Below, piece by piece: positions 1-6,580 of a stretch of DNA of 10,433 nt (the stretch's first letter is position 1; every line of letters begins with the position of its first letter). The translations under genes and the position numbers were made by a program. Below the pieces are notes generated by a model, which was given only the letters and a program-made list of their open reading frames with translations, was not told the origin of the DNA and ran no database searches. This stretch comes from Halieaceae bacterium UBA4452. Its GTDB lineage: Bacteria > Pseudomonadota > Gammaproteobacteria > Pseudomonadales > Halieaceae. The DNA is taken from the NCBI GenBank assembly GCA_002389505.1, contig DGPA01000025.1, forward strand, positions 1-10,433, read 5' to 3'.

Positions 1-2
1 GC

Positions 3-704
3 CGTCGACGGGGCATCTTCATTGGCATGATGTCTGCCGCCATCATGGGCGCATCGGTCGTTATCGGGAGTCAACGACCAGAAATGCAGAGCATTCATTT
101 TAATGACTGGCGATTGGGTATCGTGATATCGCTATGCTTAGGTGCCTACACATTTTATCTGGCAAAGTTTTCAGATCAGCAACGGGCCTTAGAAGATTCA
201 GCACTTCAATTAACGCTCCTTGAAAGAGAGGCCAATACCGACAAGTTGACCCGACTGCTGAACCGACGAGGGCTAGACGTGATCGTGACTAACTGGACTG
301 TTGCGGGACAACAATTTGGTATTTTACTGTTAGATATTGATCATTTTAAGCAAGTGAATGACACCTACGGTCACGACGTGGGTGATAAAGCCTTGCGTAT
401 CATAAGCGATACCCTCAGAGCCACCGCCCGGGATGACGACGTTTTAGTACGCTGGGGGGGCGAGGAACTTATGGTGATTACACGCAGCGCGGAAAAAACC
501 GCGTTGACTGGCTTTGCCGAGCGTCTCAGGCGCGCTGTCAGTGAAATCAATGACCCTAACATACCACCAATAACCGTCAGCATCGGTGTCAGCCGGTCAG
601 CTGTCGGCGAAGACTTTGAAGACATTATTGTCGTCAGAGCAGATAAGGCCCTTTACGCGGCCAAAGAGTCAGGCAGAAATGCAGTGAAAACACGTTGGCC
701 CTGA
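3..704 (+). CDS. GGDEF diguanylate cyclase, membrane-anchored (5' end outside window)
   Basis: This gene makes the second messenger cyclic di-GMP from two GTP. Numbering from the Met at base 27, a catalytic GGDEF domain spans about residues 68-222. It shows the metal/substrate-binding DIDHFKQVND at 103-112, the signature loop as GGEEL at 144-148, an RxxD inhibitory (I-site) motif R135-D138 five residues before it, and the C-terminal ALYAAKESGRN at 208-218. The domain looks active and open to product feedback. One membrane segment lies at about 30-48. The frame stays open back to base 3 and reads RRRGIFIGMMSAAIMGASVV, which looks like positive charges followed by another membrane helix. The real start is therefore probably upstream of the window, and the Met at 27 is internal. 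The sensory part is missing. The gene converges on the malonate operon and has no visible link to it. Confidence 0.9.
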   Translation, partial: RRRGIFIGMMSAAIMGASVVIGSQRPEMQSIHFNDWRLGIVISLCLGAYTFYLAKFSDQQRALEDSALQLTLLEREANTDKLTRLLNRRGLDVIVTNWTVAGQQFGILLLDIDHFKQVNDTYGHDVGDKALRIISDTLRATARDDDVLVRWGGEELMVITRSAEKTALTGFAERLRRAVSEINDPNIPPITVSIGVSRSAVGEDFEDIIVVRADKALYAAKESGRNAVKTRWP

Positions 705-971
705 ACAACAGGGCGATCGCCACTAGACGGTTTTAGGGTTACCAAGCCGATGCCACGCGGGCGAAAATCAGCATCAGCTGGCTAAAAAATGGTTGGCCAA
801 GAACCTCGATTTTCAACGGAGCGGACCACTCAACATCAGATGGGCGGCCGCGGTGCGTTTTATAGCGTTAAGCGCAGGAACGCACTAGCGTAGTCGGTAC
901 GTGGCCAGTGCACTAGACTAATTTGAGATTCTGGAGCCCAAAGACTCCGTGCAAGGGAAAGAACTGAAAGC
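705..971. other. Gene-free convergent gap
   Basis: This is the stretch between the stop codons of the cyclase (+) and matB (-). I see no convincing coding frame in either direction and no T-tailed hairpin that would terminate either gene. The only structure is the inverted repeat at 853-885. Short hydrophilic reading frames here match no family I recognise. Confidence 0.6.
853..885. repeat. 7-bp inverted repeat in convergent gap
   Basis: GTGCGTT (853-859) pairs perfectly with AACGCAC (879-885) across a 19-base spacer that contains a smaller GCG/CGC self-complementary core (GCGTTAAGCGC). It could fold as a hairpin on either strand and may contribute to transcript 3' ends between the converging genes. 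No T-tract follows on either side, so it is not a classical intrinsic terminator. Confidence 0.35.
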
Positions 972-2486
972 CTAGAGCATTTCCTTGAGTGCTGGTTTTG
1001 TTACCTTACCCATGGCATTCCTTGGCAAGGCATCTATGAGGACTAGCGATTTCGGGATTTTGTAAGATGACATTTTGCCATCACACCATTCTTTTAAGGC
1101 CTCATACTCTAGGGTAGTGCCTGCTTTGACTGCAATAAATGCGGTAACTGCTTCACCCCAGGTATCGTCGGCCACACCGATTACTGCGACTTCTGCAATA
1201 TCGTCATGGGTAAGCAGCACGCCCTCAATTTCAAGTGCAGAAAGTTTGTACCCACCCGTTTTTATGATGTCGACAGAAGATCGGCCCATTATCCGATAAT
1301 AATGATCTTCGAGTACCGCGACATCACCAGTGCAAAACCAGCCATCCCTAAAACTTTCTTTGGTAGCGGTTGCGTTATTCCAGTACTCCAGGAAAACATT
1401 TTCACCCTTAATACGAATCTCTCCAGCGACGGCTTCTTCCGTAATAGGGCTGTCATATTCATCGAACAATTTACATTCAACTCCTGGTAATGCCTGCCCC
1501 ACAGCACCAGCTCGGCGTTCGCCGTGATAAGGGTTAGAGATACCCATGCCAATTTCGGTCATGCCGTAACGTTCTAATAAAACTTGCCCAGTTAAGTCCT
1601 GCCATTGGTTAAACAGCTTCACTGGACAGGCAGCAGATCCAGATATGTTAAGACGCATAGCCTTAAACCCATCACAGATTTGTCGTACTTCCGCGGGATC
1701 AATAGTGTCGAAATATTGAATCAGCTTTACATAGATTGTGGGCACGGCCATAAACACATTGTAAGTACCAGCAGCGATCTGACTGGACAATGTTGGGACA
1801 TCAAATTTGGCAAACAAGTGGACTGTAGCTCCGGCCCATAGGCCGCAGCTCAAAATATTAATAATTCCATGAACATGATGCAGTGGTAAAAACAAAGGAA
1901 TGACGTCATCCTCAGACCATTCCCATGCATCAATCAGCGTAGTTATCTGCGCTCGAATAGTTTTGTGAGTGCTAACTACCCCTTTGGGTTTATTAGTTGT
2001 ACCTGATGTAAACAACATCATAGCTCTTCGATCGAGTGATAATTCCGGAAGAGGCACAAGCTCATCTACCAACACATCGTCGACAGAGACCAGCTCAATA
2101 TTGAGAGACGCACACACATTTTTCAGTGATTCTTGATATTCAGGATTAGCGACCAGGCGAGTGACACTGGCGCAGCTGAGATAGTGATCCAGCTCGGACA
2201 CAGCAGAGGCCACATTTAGCGGAACTGCAATGCCACCCGCTCGCCACACACCCTGCATGGTGGCGACATAATCAAGGCTTGCCGGCATAAAGAATGCAAT
2301 TCGTTCCTCTTGCAGATCATCTTTATCTGCAAGCAGTCCACTGGCGAAACGATTAATACGGGCATTCACTTCGCTGTAAGTGTAGGTATTTTCACCTTCA
2401 ACCAAAGCGATGCGTTCACTGTGATTGTGTAGATAAGGGAAAGGGATTTCTGACACTATGCGTTCCGTTATTCTTTTCATTTTCAA
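972..2486 (-). CDS. matB: Malonyl-CoA synthetase (acyl-adenylate-forming)
   Basis: It activates malonate with ATP and CoA to malonyl-CoA, through a malonyl-AMP intermediate, in the cytoplasm. At 504 residues it matches the usual MatB length. Motifs of the ANL superfamily appear in order: the phosphate loop LFTSGTTNKPKGV (158-170), PLHHVHG (201-207), MRLNISGSA (277-285), YGMTE (307-311), TGD (386-388), the hinge GRSSVDIIKTGGYKLSALE (401-419), and the C-terminal catalytic lysine K494 in PRNAMGKV. As I recall, the Arg before SGSA (R278 here) contacts the free carboxylate of malonate in MatB structures, which favours malonate over a plain fatty acid. Position supports this too: it follows madM by 11 bases in one operon. 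The start is a TTG at 2486, seven bases after GAAAG; an ATG at 2480 is the alternative. General acyl-CoA synthetase is the fallback name. No malonyl-CoA decarboxylase accompanies it here. Confidence 0.88.
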   Translation of the reverse strand: MKMKRITERIVSEIPFPYLHNHSERIALVEGENTYTYSEVNARINRFASGLLADKDDLQEERIAFFMPASLDYVATMQGVWRAGGIAVPLNVASAVSELDHYLSCASVTRLVANPEYQESLKNVCASLNIELVSVDDVLVDELVPLPELSLDRRAMMLFTSGTTNKPKGVVSTHKTIRAQITTLIDAWEWSEDDVIPLFLPLHHVHGIINILSCGLWAGATVHLFAKFDVPTLSSQIAAGTYNVFMAVPTIYVKLIQYFDTIDPAEVRQICDGFKAMRLNISGSAACPVKLFNQWQDLTGQVLLERYGMTEIGMGISNPYHGERRAGAVGQALPGVECKLFDEYDSPITEEAVAGEIRIKGENVFLEYWNNATATKESFRDGWFCTGDVAVLEDHYYRIMGRSSVDIIKTGGYKLSALEIEGVLLTHDDIAEVAVIGVADDTWGEAVTAFIAVKAGTTLEYEALKEWCDGKMSSYKIPKSLVLIDALPRNAMGKVTKPALKEML

Positions 2487-2497
2487 AGTTTAACTTT

Positions 2498-3256
2498 CTA
2501 GTAAAATGCACTGACAATAAAATACAGAATGGATGGACCTAACAGACATCCTACGCCAGTGTAAAACGTCGCCGTCATTGCACCATAAGGCACTAGCTTT
2601 GGATCAGTTGCGGCTAGCCCGGCAGCAACACCGCTGGTCGTACCCATAAGCCCGCCGAACACCATAGCAGATTGCGGATTATCCAAGCCAATATGTTTGG
2701 CGACCAAAGGGGTGCCGATCATAACCACTATCGATTTCACCAATCCAGCTGCAACGCTCAGTGTAATCACAGCATCGCTTGCGCCAATTGCTTCCCCGGT
2801 GACCGGACCGACGATATAGGTGACAGCACCGGCGCCAATAGTTGTAATGTCAGCTGCGTCGGTATAGCCAAACATTATGGCAATCACCGCGCCGACTACA
2901 AACGACACAATGACACCGGCAAAAATGGAGACTACGCCGGCAATGCCAGCCTTTTTAAGTTCACTCAGGTGTACACCGAACGCGGTTGCCACGATGGCAA
3001 AGTCGCGCATCATCCCGCCACCCATAAGTCCAATTCCGCCCAGCAATGCTACATCGGCTACACCCGCATTGCCGCCGGTAGTAACTCCACCGAAATAAGC
3101 GGCAAGCAAACCCAGCGCGATTGCAATGGCAGAGCCATGAATGCGCCCATGGGTGAGCTTGTCAGCGAAGAAATAAGAAACCCAAATAGTTACGCCAATA
3201 ACGGCAAATGCAACGATTACATTATTCCGAACAAAGACGGTTTCAATCAGTTCCAT
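2498..3256 (-). CDS. madM: Malonate carrier subunit MadM
   Basis: This is the larger membrane subunit of the MadLM malonate carrier, which takes up malonate across the inner membrane (described in malonate-fermenting Malonomonas as a sodium-coupled system). The 252-residue length is the family norm. About eight hydrophobic segments are visible, roughly 12-30, 41-57, 70-95, 104-129, 140-157, 163-187, 199-218 and 226-248. Conserved-looking stretches include GAVTYIVGPVTGEAIGASDA (143-162), GTPLVAKHIGLDNP (181-194), FGGLMGTTSGVAAGLAATDP (200-219) and FYTGVGCLLGPS (231-242). The ATG shares one base with the madL stop (TAATG), so translation is probably coupled and a 1:1 complex is expected. Its stop lies 11 bases before matB, which would use the imported malonate. 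Confidence 0.92.
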   Translation of the reverse strand: MELIETVFVRNNVIVAFAVIGVTIWVSYFFADKLTHGRIHGSAIAIALGLLAAYFGGVTTGGNAGVADVALLGGIGLMGGGMMRDFAIVATAFGVHLSELKKAGIAGVVSIFAGVIVSFVVGAVIAIMFGYTDAADITTIGAGAVTYIVGPVTGEAIGASDAVITLSVAAGLVKSIVVMIGTPLVAKHIGLDNPQSAMVFGGLMGTTSGVAAGLAATDPKLVPYGAMTATFYTGVGCLLGPSILYFIVSAFY

Positions 3257-3648
3257 TACGCCGCTCCCTGTTCTTCTTGATCTGCAGAAGCAGGGCCCTT
3301 GCCCATTTTGCTGAGGATAGGTACCAGCGCAAAACTCACCGCTACCGCCGCAACGCCGGCCAGCAGCGCCAGAACCCCCCCGTCCACCGCGGCGGCTACA
3401 TTTTGTCGAGCGGCCATGGCGACGACGATCGGAATATACATCGCGCTCCAGAATGTAATGCCACCACCAGCCGCGCCTTCCGTGAGCGTCTTAAATTTCT
3501 CGGAGTTGCTCGCAAAAACCAGGAACAGCATTGCGATACCTACACCGCCCACGTTGGCATCCACCCTGAGAGCTACTCCAAGCGCTTCACCTATTACCAT
3601 GCCTAATAGTAGGCAGCCTGAAAGAAGCGCTACGCCATAAACCATCAT
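3256..3648 (-). CDS. madL: Malonate carrier subunit MadL
   Basis: This is the small membrane subunit of the MadLM malonate carrier and the first gene of the madL-madM-matB operon. The 130-residue protein has about four membrane segments (4-26, 34-47, 64-81, 89-111) and a polar, acidic tail. Family-typical stretches are MVYGVALLSGC near the start and VDANVGGVGIAMLFLV (29-44). The frame is open back to 3759, but that extension is basic and unlike MadL. I place the start at the ATG at 3648, nine bases after AGGA (3661-3658); an ATG directly after it (3645) is equally possible. A decayed copy of this gene and its leader lies at 5817-6099. The leader upstream holds several candidate control elements, annotated separately. 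Confidence 0.9.
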   Translation of the reverse strand: MMVYGVALLSGCLLLGMVIGEALGVALRVDANVGGVGIAMLFLVFASNSEKFKTLTEGAAGGGITFWSAMYIPIVVAMAARQNVAAAVDGGVLALLAGVAAVAVSFALVPILSKMGKGPASADQEEQGAA

Positions 3649-3683
3649 TATTTTTATTCCTTTTCGTGTTATGGATCGTCTAG

Positions 3684-3711
3684 CCGTCTTGTTTTGCGCT
3701 GACCAAGACGG
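3684..3711 (-). promoter_or_regulatory. 8-bp perfect inverted repeat in madL leader
   Basis: CCGTCTTG (3684-3691) and CAAGACGG (3704-3711) are perfectly complementary across a 12-base spacer, centred about 50 bases upstream of the madL ATG. The arrangement suits a dimeric regulator operator or a 5' UTR hairpin. The same element, with seven of the eight pairs, is kept in the duplicated leader at 6070-6095. I cannot tell operator from RNA structure. No T-tract follows, so it is not an intrinsic terminator. Confidence 0.5.
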
Positions 3712-3713
3712 GC

Positions 3714-3737
3714 GAGGGCGTCTACTCTCATTAGGGC
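3714..3737. promoter_or_regulatory. 24-bp motif upstream of madL, shared with nitrilase upstream region
   Basis: The sequence matches 10409-10432 at 22 of 24 positions in the same orientation. Its core CGTCTACT (3719-3726) fits the GntR/FadR-subfamily operator consensus yGTM-N0-1-KACy as I remember it. It lies 66-89 bases upstream of the madL ATG, a normal place for an operator near a promoter. The decayed madL copy lacks it, since the duplicated segment ends just before it. Function is inferred; it could instead be a fragment of a dispersed repeat. Confidence 0.4.
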
Positions 3738-3781
3738 TTTTATATTTCCTATACTGCAAACATCTCAGACAACCATTTTTC

Positions 3782-3818
3782 CTCGACCGATCCTTAATGT
3801 TCTCTCGACCGACCCTTA
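3782..3818. repeat. Two 15-bp direct repeats with 22-bp period
   Basis: Two copies of CTCGACCGAYCCTTA lie at 3782-3796 and 3804-3818, differing at one of 15 positions and starting exactly 22 bases apart, about two turns of B-DNA. They sit between the histidine kinase stop and the madL operon, 134-170 bases upstream of the madL ATG. Same-face tandem sites like this are typical of response-regulator or activator binding regions. Which protein would bind them is not visible. Confidence 0.5.
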
Positions 3819-3865
3819 CGTGAAAACGCCATCACCGTAAACAAGCCCAAAGTTAACGCCGTCGC

Positions 3866-5746
3866 TCATTTGCCAAACTGCGCACAGATACTGCACAACT
3901 CCTTAGTAAAGGTCTGAATTTGTATAGGCTTGGTGAGATAGTAGTCACAGCCAGCGGCCAAGCAGCGATCGATATCATCGGCGCGCGCAAAAGCTGTTAA
4001 CGCTACAATAGGTATATCCTGTCGCAACCGCTTAATGTGACCCGCTGCCTCGTAACCATCCATAATAGGCATCTGCATATCCATCAATATGAGATCAGGG
4101 GGCCTGCCCGCATCGACCTGCTCTTCAAACCAACGTACGCCAGACTTACCGTTAGTACAAAAGGTCACTAGTGCACCCGCCGCACCGAGAACAACCTCAA
4201 GTAAGGAGGTGATGGAAACGCTGTCCTCACACACTAAAATTCTTAGATCACACAAATCTTGAGTGCGATCGGCTGATGTTTCCGTCGTGACTTGACAAGA
4301 GTTGACCGAGAGTGGATTAGCCCTCTGCTGCTCGGTCCAAGAGATATCAGCAGGCACCTCAACCGGCAGTGTGAGTGTAAATGAAGAGCCTGTACCTCGC
4401 TCTGATGACACCACAATGTCACCCTTGAGGACATGAGCTATCTCGCGGGAGAGCGCAAGTCCAAGTCCAGTGCCCTCGATACCCGCCATTTGGTGTGTAT
4501 TGTGTACCCGGTTAAAGGGTAAAAATAAATTATCCAGTTGCATCGGATCAATGCCAATACCCGTATCTGACACCACCAAGGACAACACAGCATCAGTACC
4601 TCTGAGCTCTGTCGAGAGGGTCACCGTAACGCCACCCTGCTCAGTATATTTGACCGCATTGCTGACCAGATTGACAATAATTCCTTTGAACCTGACACGA
4701 TCCATAATAATAGCGTCGGGTAACAGCCCCGTTAGAACCGTCTCAAGACGCAAATTTTTCGCGTCTGCGCGCGCTTTAAGGCTATCGACAGACTCCGTAA
4801 CCGCCTCGACCAGAGAGACCGTCTCAAAATGTAAGGACACTTCGCCAGTCTCTACGGCCGACATATCAAGCACGTTACCCACAAGGTCCTGCAGATAGCG
4901 GGCATTTTGGGTTAGCTGGTTTCGCCATTGCTCTCGATTCTGTCTGTCCAGGTCATCTCTAGAGAGCAAGTCAGCAAACCCTACAATGGCGGTCATTGGC
5001 GTCCGTATTTCATGACTCATGTTGGCAAGAAAGTGGGTTTTCGCGACTGACGCCGCTTCGGCCGCTTGTCGCGCTTCACGCAGCTCTTCGGCTTGCTCCT
5101 CCAACTCAGACCGTGCCTGCTCGAGGTACTGAACGGTTTTCTCCAACCGCTCCATCGCCAACGCCGTGTCAATGCGCGTAGAGGCTAATGAGGCAATAGT
5201 GGTGAAGAGGCGCACATCTTCGTCAGAGAAAAAGTTCGCCGCGTGGTGCTCTGAGTCAAGCACTCCAATGATACGCCCCTGATGGCTAATCGGTACGGCT
5301 AACTCCGACAGCCTAAAATCATCATCCTCAATGTAACGAGGATCAAGGCGAGCATCATCAATACGTTGCATCTCACCGGTTCGTGCGACGTGCCCAACAA
5401 TGCCGTCACCCACTGGAATGGTAATCTGATTATAGATTTCTCGATCTACTGGATTTTTAGGGCCATGAGCTGCCACCTGCTTCAAGTGAACGCCATCGTC
5501 CCCTATGAGGTACACCACACAATCCTCAAAGCCAAGCTCGGCGATCGCTGTTTTCGCGATGTTCCAAACAATATCCTCGAGTTTTTCTAGGCTCGACTGG
5601 CGCAGCGTGAATTGATGAAGAATATCCAAATAGCGATTTCTTGCGATTTCATCACTCGCGGTGTTATCACTTCCCAAGCCATCACTCATATTGTGACAAC
5701 TTGAGCGCAGGCCAAATACCCACCACAGCGCTCTACACCACGCCAT
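3866..5746 (-). CDS. Soluble hybrid histidine kinase (GAF-HisKA-HATPase-REC)
   Basis: This is a sensor kinase that autophosphorylates on His and passes the phosphate to its own receiver. Domain order: GAF sensor at about 55-195; a coiled coil rich in Glu, Arg and Ala at about 196-235; HisKA with SHEIRTP, phospho-acceptor H245; HATPase_c with N box NLVSNAVKYT (359-368), DTGIGI (394-399) and GTGLGL (425-430); and REC at about 502-622 with D508 in the acidic pocket, phospho-acceptor D556 (LILMDMQMP), T584 and K606. All key residues are present. No membrane segment is evident, so it should sense a cytoplasmic signal through GAF. The ligand is unknown. There is no HPt domain or separate output regulator nearby. 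The start is uncertain: the first 19 residues look uncharacteristic, and an ATG at 5689 (MSDGLGSDN) is a good alternative; neither has a clear ribosome site. It lies 62 bases after the decayed madL and 217 before madL. Confidence 0.93.
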   Translation of the reverse strand: MAWCRALWWVFGLRSSCHNMSDGLGSDNTASDEIARNRYLDILHQFTLRQSSLEKLEDIVWNIAKTAIAELGFEDCVVYLIGDDGVHLKQVAAHGPKNPVDREIYNQITIPVGDGIVGHVARTGEMQRIDDARLDPRYIEDDDFRLSELAVPISHQGRIIGVLDSEHHAANFFSDEDVRLFTTIASLASTRIDTALAMERLEKTVQYLEQARSELEEQAEELREARQAAEAASVAKTHFLANMSHEIRTPMTAIVGFADLLSRDDLDRQNREQWRNQLTQNARYLQDLVGNVLDMSAVETGEVSLHFETVSLVEAVTESVDSLKARADAKNLRLETVLTGLLPDAIIMDRVRFKGIIVNLVSNAVKYTEQGGVTVTLSTELRGTDAVLSLVVSDTGIGIDPMQLDNLFLPFNRVHNTHQMAGIEGTGLGLALSREIAHVLKGDIVVSSERGTGSSFTLTLPVEVPADISWTEQQRANPLSVNSCQVTTETSADRTQDLCDLRILVCEDSVSITSLLEVVLGAAGALVTFCTNGKSGVRWFEEQVDAGRPPDLILMDMQMPIMDGYEAAGHIKRLRQDIPIVALTAFARADDIDRCLAAGCDYYLTKPIQIQTFTKELCSICAQFGK

Positions 5747-5808
5747 CGCAGTTTAAAGCCCGCTGTCTGCAAGATGCTACTCATCAGGAACGGCTCGTGC
5801 TCCTAGCC

Positions 5809-6033
5809 CTACCAAATCCATGCCGCTCCCTGTTCTTCTTGATCTTCAGAAGCAGGGCCCTTGCCCATTTTGCTGAGGATAGGTCCCAGCGCAAAACTCA
5901 ACGCTACCGCCACAACGCCGGCCAGCAGCGCCAGAACCCGCCCATTCACCCTGCGAGCTACTCCAAGCGCTTCACCTATTACCATGGCTAATAGTAGGCA
6001 GCCTGAAACAAGCGCTACGCCATAAACCATCAT
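5809..6033 (-). pseudogene. Internally deleted madL copy
   Basis: A 74-residue frame is a second copy of MadL. Residues 1-30 and 90-130 of the intact protein are kept, but residues 31-89 are missing, an in-frame loss of 59 codons (177 bases) that removes membrane segments 2 and 3. The intact gene has GGTGGA (TCCACC on +, 3383-3388 and 3560-3565) at both ends of the lost block, so deletion between short repeats is likely. Three bases at the original stop are also gone, and the frame runs on three codons (WIW) to TAG. Compared with madL I count nine substitutions and all change the amino acid, which speaks against selection on the protein. The ribosome site AGGA and double ATG are unchanged, so it may still be translated. 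It has no madM partner. It cannot be a normal carrier subunit; a leader peptide or simple relic is likely. Confidence 0.85.
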
Positions 6034-6099
6034 TATTTTTATTCCTTTTCGTGTTATGGATCGTCTATTCGTCTTGTTTTGCGCTGACCAAGACGGGCG
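5817..6099 (-). repeat. Decayed copy of the madL-plus-leader duplication
   Basis: This is the partner of 3252-3714 in direct orientation. It holds the deleted madL, its ribosome binding site, the inverted repeat and the leader up to 6099. Upstream of 6099 the sequence is unrelated to that upstream of madL, so the two copies have different promoters. Recombination between the two copies would delete the histidine kinase and restore one madL. Confidence 0.88.
6070..6095 (-). promoter_or_regulatory. Inverted repeat in the duplicated leader
   Basis: CGTCTTG (6070-6076) and CAAGACG (6089-6095) form the same hairpin or operator as at 3684-3711, with the identical 12-base spacer; the outermost pair is lost. 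If the promoter at 6110-6138 is real, the element would lie just downstream of the transcription start and so could act as a roadblock operator or as a leader RNA hairpin. Confidence 0.45.
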
Positions 6100-6109
6100 G
6101 GCACGGCTG

Positions 6110-6138
6110 ATGATATGACGCAGGCGACGTCAGTGCAA
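6110..6138 (-). promoter_or_regulatory. Candidate sigma-70 promoter before decayed madL and kinase
   Basis: Reading on the minus strand, TTGCAC (6138-6133) and TATCAT (6115-6110) are separated by exactly 17 bases, four of six and five of six matches to the sigma-70 consensus. A start near 6103 would place the inverted repeat, the decayed madL and then the kinase gene on one transcript. This is a motif match only. Confidence 0.45.
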
Positions 6139-6580
6139 TTTCCGTTGGAAAACAGCGGTATTTTTTAGGCCATTGATACACCACGAGTTTACTGCTGACC
6201 CTACGGCAGGGGCAGGGAAACACATCGAGCGCGAGGAACCTTCCTTGGCTGCTAATGCCTCAGCTAATACCGTCATCATCAGTCAGCCGTGGCACCCTTA
6301 CTATCTAAGGCATGCGAGCAGGCGCGCAGGTCTTGGGTTGCATTGTAAGGTATTGGATCCACACTTCCCTCCGGCACAACGGCAACATCTTGCCATCCTC
6401 CAACACCCATAACGAACTGTCCTACGGGATGCTGCGCTTAACAGCGGTCTCCCGGGTTGGCTAGGATTTTGGGCCAAAGTGGCTGTATACCCTACTGTTA
6501 GCGTGTTGTTCGCCGGTTGATCCGGCTTGAAAGAGGTCGAGTTCAACCCCCTTGTCTTCGCCCTGACTGGGGGCCTTTAA
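6139..6580. other. Gene-free region upstream of the TonB-dependent receptor
   Basis: No frame here looks like a real gene. The longest ones (6173-6412 on + and 6301-6546 on -) have low-complexity or Arg/Cys-rich translations, no ribosome site and no family resemblance. A GC-rich CCCCC/GGGGG pair around 6547-6573 followed by a short T-run is a weak terminator-like structure. The stretch may be relic sequence left after the madL duplication, but I recognise nothing in it. Confidence 0.5.

Larger units (their letters stand above)
3252..3714 (-). repeat. Intact copy of a direct duplication (madL plus leader)
   Basis: This stretch, which runs from the madM start codon through madL to 66 bases upstream of it, is matched by 5817-6099 in the same orientation. 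The second copy lacks a 177-base block and three bases at the madL stop. In the leader 64 of 66 bases agree; in the retained coding part I count nine substitutions. The similarity stops sharply at 3714/6099 on one side and at 3252/5817 on the other. The two copies flank the histidine kinase gene. Confidence 0.9.

Noticed and set aside
698..714. GCCCTG-AACAA-CAGGGC hairpin overlapping the cyclase stop codon, as a terminator
   Set aside because: The 6-bp stem is perfect, but no T-run follows and it overlaps the last codons, so I did not annotate it as a terminator.
853..885. Integron attC-like site (GTTAAGC fits the GTTRRRY core)
   Set aside because: The matching RYYYAAC partner core at the right distance is missing and there is no cassette or integrase nearby; a plain inverted repeat is the simpler reading.
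2672..3280. Long plus-strand frame (202 residues) opposite madM
   Set aside because: It is a shadow of a well-supported membrane protein gene; its translation is rich in Asn, Cys and His with no domain.
3649..3759. MadL extended N-terminally to 3759
   Set aside because: The extra 37 residues are basic and unlike the family, and a good ribosome site sits before the ATG at 3648; the stretch is leader DNA shared with the duplicate.
3715..3790. A defined sigma-70 promoter for madL (TTGTCT with AATATA or TATAAA)
   Set aside because: Available -35/-10 pairs have spacings of 19-22 bases and poor matches, so I did not assign one.
6173..6546. Two short frames (plus and minus) in the gene-free region
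   Set aside because: They overlap each other, lack ribosome sites, and have compositionally odd translations with no recognisable motif.
6510..6575. GLKEVEFNPL-like peptide as a remnant of an ATP-grasp acyl-CoA synthetase
   Set aside because: A single ten-residue resemblance with a stop just before it and no supporting sequence around it.
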